This document shows, in pieces, positions 21,341 through 30,072 of a DNA stretch of 64,000 nucleotides. The stretch's first letter is position 1. Each line of letters begins with the position of its first letter. Both the position numbers and the translations under genes were made by a program. This DNA comes from Prosthecodimorpha staleyi (GTDB lineage Bacteria > Pseudomonadota > Alphaproteobacteria > Rhizobiales > Ancalomicrobiaceae), in NCBI RefSeq assembly GCF_018729455.1, contig NZ_JAHHZF010000002.1, forward strand, positions 558,605 through 622,604, read 5' to 3'. The notes under the pieces were generated by a model. It was not told the DNA's origin, did not search any database, and worked only from the letters and a program-made list of their open reading frames with translations.

Positions 21341-22378
21341 ATGCGCTTCATCAACGCCGATATCGTCTCGAAGGCGGATCGCGGCATCTCGGGGCTCGCC
21401 GGCGAAGGCAACCAGGCCTCCGACCTCACCTCCGCGCGCCGCACGCTCGGCATCCAGATCGAGAGCATGCACATGCTCGCCGCCGCGCTCGACGGTCCGC
21501 TCGGCCGCGCGATCATGGAGGCGGTCGCCACCATCCGCGCCGCACGCGGCCGCGTCATCATCTCCGGCATCGGCAAGAGCGGCCATATCGGGCGCAAGAT
21601 CGCCGCCACCATGGCGTCGACCGGCACGCCGGCCTATTTCGTCCATCCGAGCGAGGCGAGCCACGGCGACCTCGGCATGGTCACCGCCGACGACGCCGTG
21701 ATCGCGCTGTCATGGTCGGGCGAGTCCAGCGAACTGGCCTCGATCCTCGCCTATACCCGCCGCTTCCGCGTGCCGCTGATCGCCGTCACCTGGAACGCCG
21801 CCTCGACGCTCGGCAAGGCGGCCGACATCGTGCTCGAACTGCCGAAGGTGCAGGAAGCCTGCCCGCACGGTCTCGCCCCGACCTCCTCGACCATGCTGCA
21901 GCTGGCCATCGGCGACGTGCTGGCGATCGCGCTGCTCGAAAGCCGTGGCTTCACCGCGCAGGACTTCAAGGTCTTCCACCCGGGCGGCAAGCTCGGCGCC
22001 AGCCTGAAGCATGTCCGCGACGTGATGCACCAGGGCGCGGCCGTACCGCTCGCCCCGCTCGGCACCTCCATGAAGGAGGCGATCCTCCTGATGAACCAGC
22101 GCGGCTTCGGCTGCCTGGGCGTCCTGTCCGAGGACGGTCGCCTCGCCGGCATCGTCACCGACGGCGACCTGCGCCGCCACATCGCCGATGACCTGCTGGT
22201 GCGCTCAGTCGACGAAGTGATGACCCGCCGCCCGAAGACCATCCGCCCGGACGCGCTGCTCGCCACCGCCATCGAGATGCTCAACGCCGCCTCGATCACC
22301 GCGCTTCTGGTGGTCGACGACGAGCGCCCGGTCGGCATCGTCCACATGCACGACCTGCTGCGCATCGGCGTCGCCTGA
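21341..22378 (+). CDS. kdsD: D-arabinose-5-phosphate isomerase (KpsF/GutQ family)
   Basis: Interconverts ribulose-5-phosphate and arabinose-5-phosphate, the first step to KDO for LPS. The 345 residues contain an SIS domain (about 45-190, with SGIGKSGHIGRKIAATMAS and SWSGESSEL) and two CBS domains (about 220-345). HGLAPTSSTMLQLAIGDVLA and the PGGKLG stretch are family hallmarks. ATG 21341 follows AGGAGAACGGGG. The first 30 residues are longer than in E. coli KdsD. It is divergent from the beta-barrel gene, sharing a 259-bp promoter region. Confidence 0.95.
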   Translation: MRFINADIVSKADRGISGLAGEGNQASDLTSARRTLGIQIESMHMLAAALDGPLGRAIMEAVATIRAARGRVIISGIGKSGHIGRKIAATMASTGTPAYFVHPSEASHGDLGMVTADDAVIALSWSGESSELASILAYTRRFRVPLIAVTWNAASTLGKAADIVLELPKVQEACPHGLAPTSSTMLQLAIGDVLAIALLESRGFTAQDFKVFHPGGKLGASLKHVRDVMHQGAAVPLAPLGTSMKEAILLMNQRGFGCLGVLSEDGRLAGIVTDGDLRRHIADDLLVRSVDEVMTRRPKTIRPDALLATAIEMLNAASITALLVVDDERPVGIVHMHDLLRIGVA

Positions 22379-22433
22379 GGACGGCGGGCGCGAGACGACT
22401 TGGTCGCGCCGCGCCTTTGCCTGGCCGGTCCGA

Positions 22434-22889
22434 TCAGGCCCGATCCACCTTCAGGATCGGGCCGTCGACGCCGATCACCTTGATGCGGGTTCCTGCGCTC
22501 ATGTCCGGCCCCGAGATGCGCCAGATCGTGTCGTCGACCTTGAGCGAGCCGTGGTCTTCGACAAGCGGCGTGGCGAGGGTGAAGACCCGGCCGAGATAGC
22601 GCGACGCGCGCTCGTTCAGATGCGGGTCCTCGGTCTGCAGGTCGCGTGCATTGAAATAGCGCCGGCCGGCCAGAAGCAGCACCAGCGACAGCACGCCCCA
22701 GGCGATTGCCTGGACCTGCCAGGTCAAGTCGAAGGCCAGATCGAGACCGCCGACCACCAGGGCGGCCACGCCCAGCCACAGGAAGAAGGTCCCGGGCGCG
22801 AAAACTTCGAGCAGCAGGAGCACCAGGCCGAACATCAGCCAGAACCAGGCGGTGGAGGCCCATCCGATCAACATGCCGGTCAGATCCAT
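22434..22889 (-). CDS. NfeD-like membrane protein
   Basis: The 151-residue protein has three hydrophobic helices in its first 80 residues (WFWLMFGLVLLLLEVF, FFLWLGVAALVVGGLDL and VQAIAWGVLSLVLLLAG) and a C-terminal OB-fold-like domain (residues 95-150, DHGSLKVDDTIWRISGPD). It is the short NfeD form that partners an SPFH/stomatin protein in bacterial membrane microdomains. The gene follows the SPFH gene by 77 bp on the same strand, the classical pair. Confidence 0.9.
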   Translation of the reverse strand: MDLTGMLIGWASTAWFWLMFGLVLLLLEVFAPGTFFLWLGVAALVVGGLDLAFDLTWQVQAIAWGVLSLVLLLAGRRYFNARDLQTEDPHLNERASRYLGRVFTLATPLVEDHGSLKVDDTIWRISGPDMSAGTRIKVIGVDGPILKVDRA

Positions 22890-22966
22890 GGCGGATTCTC
22901 CTCAGACGACGAAGCCGGCGGACGCGCGGGCACTCGGAACGGATCCCGGCGCGCCCGACGGCGGGG

Positions 22967-23905
22967 TCACGCCTTGCGGTCGTGGGCGAGCGCGCTCTTG
23001 GCGATTTCGGCGATGCCCGCGATAGAGCCGATGATCGAGGTCGCCTCCATCGGGATCAGCACCACCTTCTGGTTCGGCGCGGACGCCATCTCCTTGAAGG
23101 CCTCGATATATTTCTGCGCCACGAAGTAGTTGATCGCCTGCAGGTCGCCCTTGGCGATCGCCTCGGAGACCATCAGCGTCGCCTTGGCTTCGGCTTCCGC
23201 GAGGCGCTCGCGGGCCTCGGCGTCCCGGAAGGCGGCCTCGCGGCGGCCTTCGGCCTCCAGGATCTGCGCCTGCTTCTGGCCTTCGGCACGCAGGATTTCG
23301 GACTGGCGCGAGCCTTCGGCCTCCAGCACGGCGGCGCGCTTGTCGCGCTCGGCCTTCATCTGCCGGCCCATCGAGGCGACCAGATCGGCCGGCGGGATGA
23401 TGTCCTTGATCTCGATGCGGTTGGCCTTGACGCCCCAGGAGGCCGCTGCGGCATCGACCACCGAGAGCAGGCGGACGTTGATCTCGTCGCGATGCGACAG
23501 GAGCTGGTCGAGATCCATCGAGCCCATGACGGTGCGGATATTGGTCATGACCAGATTGAGGATCGCGGTTTCCAGGCTCTGCACCTCGTAGGCCGCCTTG
23601 GCGGCGTCGAGCACCTGGAAGAAGGCCACGCCGTCGACCGAAACCGTCGCATTGTCCTTGGTGATGACCTCCTGCGTCGGCACGTCGAGCACCTGCTCCA
23701 TCATGGAAAGCTTGGCGCCGATCTGCTCGACGAAGGGCGTGATGATGTTGAGGCCCGGCTTCAGCGTGCGCGTATAGCGGCCGAATCGCTCCACGGTCCA
23801 ATTGGAGCCCTGCGGCACGGTCTTGACGCCCGCGAACACGGTGACGATCAGCACCGCGACGATCGCGATGATGACCATGTCGCTGCCCGAAATGACGAAA
23901 TTCAT
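22967..23905 (-). CDS. SPFH/stomatin-family protein (paraslipin, QmcA-like)
   Basis: Membrane-anchored scaffold of 312 residues. One N-terminal helix (residues 6-24) is followed by the SPFH/Band 7 domain (VPQGSNWTVERFGRYTRTLKPGLN onward) and a long charged coiled coil (about residues 175-245, repeating E-A-E-G and R-A-E units) that drives oligomer formation. The C-terminus has QKVVLIPMEATSIIG, typical of the family. It pairs with the downstream NfeD gene; such pairs are linked to membrane quality control and proteases. ATG 23905 has GGGGG upstream; the ATG 13 codons earlier lacks one. Confidence 0.92.
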   Translation of the reverse strand: MNFVISGSDMVIIAIVAVLIVTVFAGVKTVPQGSNWTVERFGRYTRTLKPGLNIITPFVEQIGAKLSMMEQVLDVPTQEVITKDNATVSVDGVAFFQVLDAAKAAYEVQSLETAILNLVMTNIRTVMGSMDLDQLLSHRDEINVRLLSVVDAAAASWGVKANRIEIKDIIPPADLVASMGRQMKAERDKRAAVLEAEGSRQSEILRAEGQKQAQILEAEGRREAAFRDAEARERLAEAEAKATLMVSEAIAKGDLQAINYFVAQKYIEAFKEMASAPNQKVVLIPMEATSIIGSIAGIAEIAKSALAHDRKA

Positions 23906-24097
23906 GTGCGATCCCCCGAACGCCCGGCCGCGCCCCTCCGACATGGAAGGTATGCGGACCCGTCCAGCATCGCAACATTCATGAACCGATCATGTCGCCA
24001 CCGTGGCGGCAGGCCGTGGCGACGCCCGATCAGGCCGAGCCCGGCCTCCAATCGCTTGGGAGGCAGGCCTCGGCGCGGACCGCTTGCCGTCGCCCGT

Positions 24098-25243
24098 TCA
24101 GATCCAGCCCGACAATTCGCGCCGTGCGACCGCCTCGATCACCCGCATGCCGAGATCGCTGTCGTTCAGGCACGGCACCGCATGGAAATTGACGCCGCCG
24201 GCATGATGGAAGATCTCGGCATTCTCGCCTGCGATCTCTTCCAGCGTCTCCAGGCAATCGGCCGTGAAACCCGGCGTGATGACCGCGAGATTCTTGACGC
24301 CGGACTTGGCCAACGCCTCGACCGTCTTGTCGGTATAGGGCTGCAGCCATTCCTCCGGCCCGAAGCGCGACTGGAAGGTCATGCGGAGCTTGTCCTTTTC
24401 CCAGCCGAGCGCCTCGCGCAGAAGTCGCGCCGTCTTGGCACAATGGCAATGATAGGGATCGCCCTTCTCGAAATAGCTCTTCGGGATGCCGTGAAAGGAC
24501 GACAACACGACGTCCGGCGTCCAGTCGAGCCCGGACAGGCTGGCCGTCAGGCTCTCGGCGAGCGCGTCGATATAGACCGGGTCGTCGTGATAGGGCGGCA
24601 CGGTCCGGACGGCCGGCTGCCAGCGCATGGTCTTCAGCACGTCGAAGACCACGTCGTTGACGGTCGCGGTCGTGGCCGCCGCATATTGCGGATAGAGCGG
24701 AAAGACCAGGATGCGTTCGCAGCCTTCGGCCTGTAGATGGGCCAGGCGGCTGGCGATCGACGGATTGCCGTAGCGCATCGCCCAGTCGACCACCGCACGG
24801 TCGGACACGGCGCCGAGAGAAGCCTGCAGCTTGTCCGACTGCGACCGGGTGATGGTCCTGAGCGGCCCCTCGTTGCGCTCCTTGTTCCAGATCGTGTCGT
24901 AGTCGCGGCCCTTGCGGCCCGGCCGGGTGGTCAGGATGATCAGGTTGAGCAGCGGCCACCACAGCCAGCGCGGCGTCTCGATAACGCGCCGGTCGGACAG
25001 GAATTCCTTCAGGTAGCGCCGCATGGACCAGTAGTCGGTGGCGTCCGGCGTGCCGAGCGCGACGATCAGCACGCCGATGCGGCCGGCCCTGACCGGCGGA
25101 TGGTCGGAGGGAAGCCGGATGGCCCGATACTGGGCGACGCGATCCGACGCCGGGGCGGACGGAGGGGCGGCCGCCGGGGGAGCCCCGGGGGCGAGATCGG
25201 AGGCGACATCGGAAGCGGCGACGGGGCCGGGATTGGAATTCAA
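24098..25243 (-). CDS. hemH: Ferrochelatase
   Basis: Inserts Fe2+ into protoporphyrin IX, the last step of heme synthesis, at the cytoplasmic face of the membrane. The protein has 381 residues, about 40 more than usual because of an Ala/Pro/Ser-rich N-terminal extension before RIGVLIVALGTPDATDY. The catalytic histidine is in SSFHGIPKSYFEKGDPY and the glutamate in GVNFHAVPCLND region. The start is TTG (AAAGGA nine bases upstream); no ATG is available nearby. hemF, also TTG-initiated, is elsewhere in the window. Confidence 0.95.
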   Translation of the reverse strand: MNSNPGPVAASDVASDLAPGAPPAAAPPSAPASDRVAQYRAIRLPSDHPPVRAGRIGVLIVALGTPDATDYWSMRRYLKEFLSDRRVIETPRWLWWPLLNLIILTTRPGRKGRDYDTIWNKERNEGPLRTITRSQSDKLQASLGAVSDRAVVDWAMRYGNPSIASRLAHLQAEGCERILVFPLYPQYAAATTATVNDVVFDVLKTMRWQPAVRTVPPYHDDPVYIDALAESLTASLSGLDWTPDVVLSSFHGIPKSYFEKGDPYHCHCAKTARLLREALGWEKDKLRMTFQSRFGPEEWLQPYTDKTVEALAKSGVKNLAVITPGFTADCLETLEEIAGENAEIFHHAGGVNFHAVPCLNDSDLGMRVIEAVARRELSGWI

Positions 25244-25447
25244 CGTCAGGTCCTTTCAAAGCGCAGTCGGGGCGACGGCGGCTGCGGCACCGCTGCCGGA
25301 AATACGCCCCGAGGGTGCGATCCGATCATCGGCCGATCATACCCGTTGCCTGCGACAAGTCCTATGGACAAGCCAACATGGCTTTGCCACACTGATGTTC
25401 ATGAATAGTTCCGGTTATCTATTGCGTTCTTCGGAATGTGAGGGACC

Positions 25448-26989
25448 ATGCAGCCGCTGTCGCACCGTATCCGCCGCCCGTTCATTCAGGCCGCCGCCGC
25501 CCTGCTCGTCGCAGCCTTCGGCCTCGTCGCGGTGGTGCCGGGCCTTGCGCGGGCGGCCGAAGCAAAGCTGACCTTCCTGCTGGTCAACGATATCTACAAG
25601 ATCGACGGCGACAAAAAGCGCGGCGGATTCTCGCGGCTGGCGGCGATCGTACGGGCGGAGAAAGCCAAGGGCGGCACGGTGGTCTATGTCCATGGCGGCG
25701 ATACGATCTCGCCGTCGTTGATGTCCGGCTTCGACCGCGGCGCCCATATCGTCGAGATCCTCAACATGGTGCCGCCGGATGTCTTCGTGCCCGGCAATCA
25801 CGAATTCGACTTCGGTCCGCAGATCTTCCGCGAACGCATGGCGGCGCTGAAATCGCCCCTGAAGCTCGCCGCCAACCTGCGCGAGCCGAACGGCGAGCCG
25901 GTCGCCGGCTTCAAGGATTCCTCCGTGATCGAGGTCGACGGGGTCAAGATCGGCATCGTCGGCGTGACCGCGGACGACAGCCCGAACAAGTCCTCGCCGG
26001 GCGATCTGAAGTTCACCGACCTGATCCGGACGGCGTCGGCCGAGGCGCGCAAGCTGAAGAGCGGCGGGGTCGACTTCGTCGTGCTGGTCGCCCATGCCAA
26101 TCGCGTGCAGGATTTCGCGCTGATCCAGTCGGGCGCTTTCGACCTGATCCTGTCGGGCGACGACCATGACTTGGCACTGATGTTCGACGGGCGCACCGCC
26201 ATGGTCGAGTCCAAGGAAGAAGGCGAGTATGTCACGGCCGTCGACCTGTCCATCAAGGCGGAGGAGCGCAGCGGCCGGCGCGCGGTGACCTGGTGGCCGA
26301 ATTTCCGCATCATCGACAGTGCCACCGTCGAGCCGGATCCGGAGACGGAGGCGCGCGTCGAGACCTATCGGAAGGACCTGTCGCGCGAACTCGATGTCGA
26401 GATCGCCAAGCTCGCCGTGCCGCTGGACAGCCGCTCGACGACGGTGCGTACCGGCGAGGCCGCGATCGGCAACCTGATCGCCGACGGCATGCGCTGGGCG
26501 ACCGGGGCCGACATCGCCATCACCAATGGCGGCGGCATCCGCGGCAACAAGCAGTATGTCGCCGGCGCCCCCTTCTCGCGGCGCGACGTGCTGGTCGAGC
26601 TGCCCTTCGGCAACCGCACCCTGCTCCTCGCCGATACCGGCGACACCATCCTGGCGGCGCTCGAAAACGGCCTGTCCCAGCTCGGCGAGACCGGCGGCCG
26701 CTTCCCGCAGATTTCCGGCGCGACCGTCGAGGTCGACAAGTCGAAGCCGGTCGGAAGCCGGGTCGTCTCGGTCAGGATCGGCGGCGAGCCGCTCGACCCG
26801 AAGAAGACCTACAAGATCGCCATCAACGATTTCATGGGCCGCGGCGGCGACAACTATCGCATGTTCATCAAATCGAAGCCCCTGCTCGGCGAGCGCGACT
26901 CCAAGCTGATGGCCAACGACGTGATGGCCTACGTCAAGGAACGCGGCACCATCGACCAGACCGTGCAGGGCCGCATCGTCATCAAGTGA
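25448..26989 (+). CDS. Periplasmic bifunctional UDP-sugar hydrolase / 5'-nucleotidase family
   Basis: Exported metallophosphatase of 513 residues. A signal peptide ends near ARAAEA (residue 38). The N-terminal calcineurin-like domain has NDIYKI, GGDTISPS and GNHEFDFG metal-binding blocks; VNDIYKI replaces the usual NDxHG, so one metal ligand differs from the E. coli UshA form. The C-terminal 5'-nucleotidase domain (about residues 330-510) has TNGGGIRG and FGNRTLLL. It probably dephosphorylates external nucleotides for phosphate and nucleoside salvage. ATG follows GAGGG. It is divergent from hemH. Confidence 0.9.
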   Translation: MQPLSHRIRRPFIQAAAALLVAAFGLVAVVPGLARAAEAKLTFLLVNDIYKIDGDKKRGGFSRLAAIVRAEKAKGGTVVYVHGGDTISPSLMSGFDRGAHIVEILNMVPPDVFVPGNHEFDFGPQIFRERMAALKSPLKLAANLREPNGEPVAGFKDSSVIEVDGVKIGIVGVTADDSPNKSSPGDLKFTDLIRTASAEARKLKSGGVDFVVLVAHANRVQDFALIQSGAFDLILSGDDHDLALMFDGRTAMVESKEEGEYVTAVDLSIKAEERSGRRAVTWWPNFRIIDSATVEPDPETEARVETYRKDLSRELDVEIAKLAVPLDSRSTTVRTGEAAIGNLIADGMRWATGADIAITNGGGIRGNKQYVAGAPFSRRDVLVELPFGNRTLLLADTGDTILAALENGLSQLGETGGRFPQISGATVEVDKSKPVGSRVVSVRIGGEPLDPKKTYKIAINDFMGRGGDNYRMFIKSKPLLGERDSKLMANDVMAYVKERGTIDQTVQGRIVIK

Positions 26990-27127
26990 AGCGGAGCGTT
27001 CGGCGGCAAGCCTGACGGGTGCGAGGCACCCGACGGGTCGGGCGGTCCGGATCTCGTCTGGCGGAGGGGACCCGTCGGGGGCATCCCTGCCCCGTCGCCG
27101 CAGCCGGAAATTCCTATTCGGAAATCC

Positions 27128-28513
27128 CTATTCGGCTGCCTCGGCCGGCGGCCAGGCGCGCAGCTTGCCGGGATTCATCAGACCATGCGGGTCGGCGAGC
27201 GACTTGAACTGGGCCGCGCCGCTGTCGACGCGCTTCCAGCCGGCATCGTCGAGCGCATAGCTGTGCGGATCGCTGACCGCCACCTCGTTGGCATTCAGTT
27301 CGTCGACGATGGCGTAGAGCCGTTCCGGGCTGGTGAACTTGACGATCGGCAGGGCCGAATTGGTCACCCGGCCGAAGCGGCGCTGGAATTCGAGATGCAG
27401 CCAGATCTCGTCGCGGAAGCGCTCGCCGACCCAGGCGACCAGATCGAGATTGCGGCCGGGCGGAAACCGGAGCTGCAGATAGGTGATGGTCGGGTCGACC
27501 TTCAGCATGTGCAGCGTGGTGTGGTTCCAGGTATATTCGTAGAGAGGCGCGATCGCACCATGGCCGTCGAAGGCCGCCGCGCGCGCCGCCTCCGCGGTGC
27601 GGCGGAACGTCACCGTGCCGCCATGGGCCGCCGCGATCGCCTCGCAGGCCTCCGCCTGCGGCTCGCTGACCATCAGGATCGCGATCGCCGCCCCGTCCGG
27701 CGCATAGGGTTTCAGCCGCTTGATCGCCGCCGGGATGCGCGGCTCGTGGATCGAGACCAGCCGCTTGGCGATGCCGTCGGCCTCCGTGAAGGCCTGGCCG
27801 AAGCGGGCGGCGGCGGCGAGATCCGGAAAGGCGACGATGCGCTCGGCCCAGTCATGGCGCGGCGCCAGCGGGATCTCGGTCTCCGTGATGACGCCGTTGA
27901 CCCCATAGGCATGCAGCACCTTGAGCACGTCCGGCCCGCGCAATTCGACGATCCGCGGGCTCTCCTCGACGGTCACCACCTGAAGCGCCAGCACGGCGCC
28001 CGGATCGGAGATCTGACCCCAGCTGCAGGACCCCGCCCCGCCCGCGCCGCCGGCGATCAGCCCGCCGATGGTCGCCTGCTTTCGGGTCGAGGGATAGAGC
28101 CGCACCTCCTGGCCTTCGGCGAAGAGGCCACGGTCCATGTCGAGCAGCCGCGCGCCCGCCTCGAAGCGGCCGGCGCCGGGCTTGACCCAGAGCGTCCGGT
28201 CGAGTGCCGAGACATCGAGCAGCATGCCGCCTTCCAGCGGTACCGCCTGGCCGTAATTGCCGGTGCCGCCGGCGCGGACCGTGATCGGCACCCGCAGCCG
28301 CGCCGCGACCGCCGCCGCCCGGATGACCTCGTCGCGGTTGCGTGGGGCGACGACCAGATCGGCGCGGCAATGCTCCAGTTGCGGCTTCAGGATCGGCGAG
28401 AACCAGAAGAAGTCGCGGCTCTTCAGTTTCAGCGTCGCGGCATCGTCGGCATGGGGCACGTCGCCCAACGCCGCCTTGACCTCGGCCCAGATGCCCGCCT
28501 TGCGTCCCGCCAT
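27128..28513 (-). CDS. FAD-binding oxidoreductase (FAD_binding_4, glycolate-oxidase/ALDO-like)
   Basis: Flavoenzyme of 461 residues of the PCMH/vanillyl-alcohol-oxidase superfamily. The FAD domain covers about residues 45-225, with VRAGGTGNYGQAVPLEGG (pyrophosphate loop) and GGLIAGGAGGAGSCSWGQ. The C-terminal substrate domain includes YEYTWNHTTLHMLKVDPTITY and ends FKSLADPHGLMNPGKL, the usual D-P-x-x-x-x-N-P-G motif. The substrate is unknown; hydroxy-acids or sugar derivatives are typical. ATG 28513 (MAGRKAGIW) has GGAG upstream; the frame is open further but lacks a site. It is divergent from the zinc block. Confidence 0.85.
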   Translation of the reverse strand: MAGRKAGIWAEVKAALGDVPHADDAATLKLKSRDFFWFSPILKPQLEHCRADLVVAPRNRDEVIRAAAVAARLRVPITVRAGGTGNYGQAVPLEGGMLLDVSALDRTLWVKPGAGRFEAGARLLDMDRGLFAEGQEVRLYPSTRKQATIGGLIAGGAGGAGSCSWGQISDPGAVLALQVVTVEESPRIVELRGPDVLKVLHAYGVNGVITETEIPLAPRHDWAERIVAFPDLAAAARFGQAFTEADGIAKRLVSIHEPRIPAAIKRLKPYAPDGAAIAILMVSEPQAEACEAIAAAHGGTVTFRRTAEAARAAAFDGHGAIAPLYEYTWNHTTLHMLKVDPTITYLQLRFPPGRNLDLVAWVGERFRDEIWLHLEFQRRFGRVTNSALPIVKFTSPERLYAIVDELNANEVAVSDPHSYALDDAGWKRVDSGAAQFKSLADPHGLMNPGKLRAWPPAEAAE

Positions 28514-28748
28514 GTTCCGTCGCTCCGATGCTGATCGGCGCGATGGTGGCATGCCATCTGCCACAGCGATAGCGCCGCGAGCGCAACCCCACTCCCCGCG
28601 CGCCGCGTCGGACCGACGCGGCCGGCGGCAACGGAGCTTGCGACTGACCCCCTGCCGCGTCTTTGGAACTTCGCAAAGTCTGTCAGTCAGCTTAGCGAAG
28701 CGTGCCGGGCGCGGCGGGCCGACCGGCCCGGCACGCATGGCTCAGCCC
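28514..28748. other. Gene-free part of the region before the zinc block
   Basis: I see no gene here. It should hold the promoter of the FAD oxidoreductase. The remaining part of this 301-bp gap is the zinc promoter. Confidence 0.4.
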
Positions 28749-28778
28749 TTGGCAGAACCAAAGTGTTACAGTATAACA
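28749..28778 (+). promoter_or_regulatory. Promoter overlapped by a Zur-like operator
   Basis: TTGGCA (28749-28754) and TATAAC (28772-28777) are 17 bp apart, a near-consensus promoter. The near-perfect palindrome TGTTACAGTATAACA (28764-28778, one mismatch between arms) covers the -10 element and matches the form of Zur boxes of alphaproteobacteria. Zinc-loaded Zur would block this promoter. Transcription should begin near 28784, about 30 nt before the first gene of the zinc block. Confidence 0.8.
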
Positions 28779-28814
28779 TCCGCACGTTCCGCACCGGATC
28801 GCCGTGAGTAGCCC

Positions 28815-29294
28815 GTGACCTCATCCCCCTCCCCGTTCACGCCTCTCCCGGCGGAAGATGCCGGCGCCTCGCCGATGCCCGCGGCGACGGGGACCGCGCA
28901 TGGGGGGCATGCCCGGCACGATCACGCCGGACATGCCCCTCCCAGCCAGCCACACGACGCCCATTCGCATACGCGGGCCGGCCACGGCGACCATGATCAC
29001 GCAACCCACGACCATTCCGGGCATGGCCACGCAGGGCACGGGCATGCCGCCCATGGCCATGCCGGCCACGATCACGCGGGCCAAGAAGGCCATGATGCCA
29101 CCGCTCACGATCACAGCAGCCACCAGTCCCATCGGCATGGGCCCGACGGCACGCCGGTCGCGCTCGGCGCCCGCCATGCCCATGCGGCGGTTCCGTCTCT
29201 TTCGCTCCTGCGCCTGTCGCTCGGCATCCGCCTGGCGGTGGCGCTGGCCCTCTCCGTCCTGATCTGGGCCGGCGTGGCCTGGGCCCTTTCCTGA
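28815..29294 (+). CDS. His-rich protein with C-terminal membrane anchor, first gene of the zinc block
   Basis: The 159-residue product has 29 histidines between residues 29 and 126, mostly as H-x-H, G-H and D-H pairs, then a single C-terminal hydrophobic helix (about residues 137-157, LAVALALSVLIWAGVAWAL). There is no N-terminal signal, and Arg residues precede the helix, so the His-rich part is expected in the cytoplasm with the tail in the inner membrane. A zinc-binding buffer or a donor for the ZnuCB importer is the likely role; this is inference from composition and context. The start is GTG 36 bases after the Zur-like box; znuC begins 21 bases after the stop. Repeats of the His units at DNA level suggest growth by slippage. 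Confidence 0.75.
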   Translation: MTSSPSPFTPLPAEDAGASPMPAATGTAHGGHARHDHAGHAPPSQPHDAHSHTRAGHGDHDHATHDHSGHGHAGHGHAAHGHAGHDHAGQEGHDATAHDHSSHQSHRHGPDGTPVALGARHAHAAVPSLSLLRLSLGIRLAVALALSVLIWAGVAWALS

Positions 29295-29315
29295 TCGCAG
29301 CCGCGGAGAACCGCC

Positions 29316-30062
29316 TTGGCCGCCCGTATCGAATTCCAGGACCTGACGCTCGGCTACGATCGCCATCCGGCCGTGCACCACCTGACCGGCGCGATCGAAT
29401 CCGGTGCGCTGATCGCCGTGGTCGGACCGAACGGCGCCGGCAAGTCGACGCTCCTTAAGGGCATCGTCGGCATGCTGCAACCGCTCGGCGGTCGCATGCG
29501 GCTCGACGGCATCGCCCCGCACGACATCGCCTACCTGCCGCAACTGGCCGAGGTCGACCGCAGCTTCCCGCTCTGCGTCTACGATTTCGTCTCGATGGGC
29601 CTGTGGCGCAAGGTCGGCGCCTTCGGGCAGATCGGCCGGGGCGAGCGCGGCCGGATCGAGGATGCCATCCGGGCGGTCGGTCTGGAGGGCTTCGAGCGCC
29701 GCGCCATCGGCACGCTGTCGGGCGGGCAGATGCAGCGCTGCCTGTTCGCCCGCCTCCTCCTGCAGGACTCGTCCCTGATCCTGCTCGACGAGCCCTTCAA
29801 TGCGGTCGATGCCAAGACCGCCGCCGACCTGCTCGACCTGATCCGCCGCTGGCACGACGAGAAGCGTACCGTCGCGGCCGTGCTGCACGACATGGACACC
29901 GTCCGGCGCAGCTTCCCGGAGACCGTCCTGATCGCCCGCGAGGTGGTCGCCTGGGGACCGACCGCGGAGGTGCTGACGCCGAGAAACCTGCTCGCGGCGC
30001 GCCGCATGATCGAGGCCTTCGACGACGCGGCGCATATCTGCGCCCGCGACACGGCGGCCTGA
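29316..30062 (+). CDS. znuC: Zinc ABC transporter ATP-binding protein
   Basis: ATPase subunit of the high-affinity ZnuABC zinc importer. It has 248 residues with the Walker A GPNGAGKST (about residues 37-45), the signature LSGGQMQRCLFARLL, Walker B LILLDEP and the switch histidine in AAVLHDMD. Start is TTG with GGAG nine bases upstream. It lies between the His-rich gene and znuB (10-bp gap), clearly co-transcribed. Confidence 0.93.
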   Translation: MAARIEFQDLTLGYDRHPAVHHLTGAIESGALIAVVGPNGAGKSTLLKGIVGMLQPLGGRMRLDGIAPHDIAYLPQLAEVDRSFPLCVYDFVSMGLWRKVGAFGQIGRGERGRIEDAIRAVGLEGFERRAIGTLSGGQMQRCLFARLLLQDSSLILLDEPFNAVDAKTAADLLDLIRRWHDEKRTVAAVLHDMDTVRRSFPETVLIAREVVAWGPTAEVLTPRNLLAARRMIEAFDDAAHICARDTAA

Positions 30063-30072
30063 GGGAACCGCG

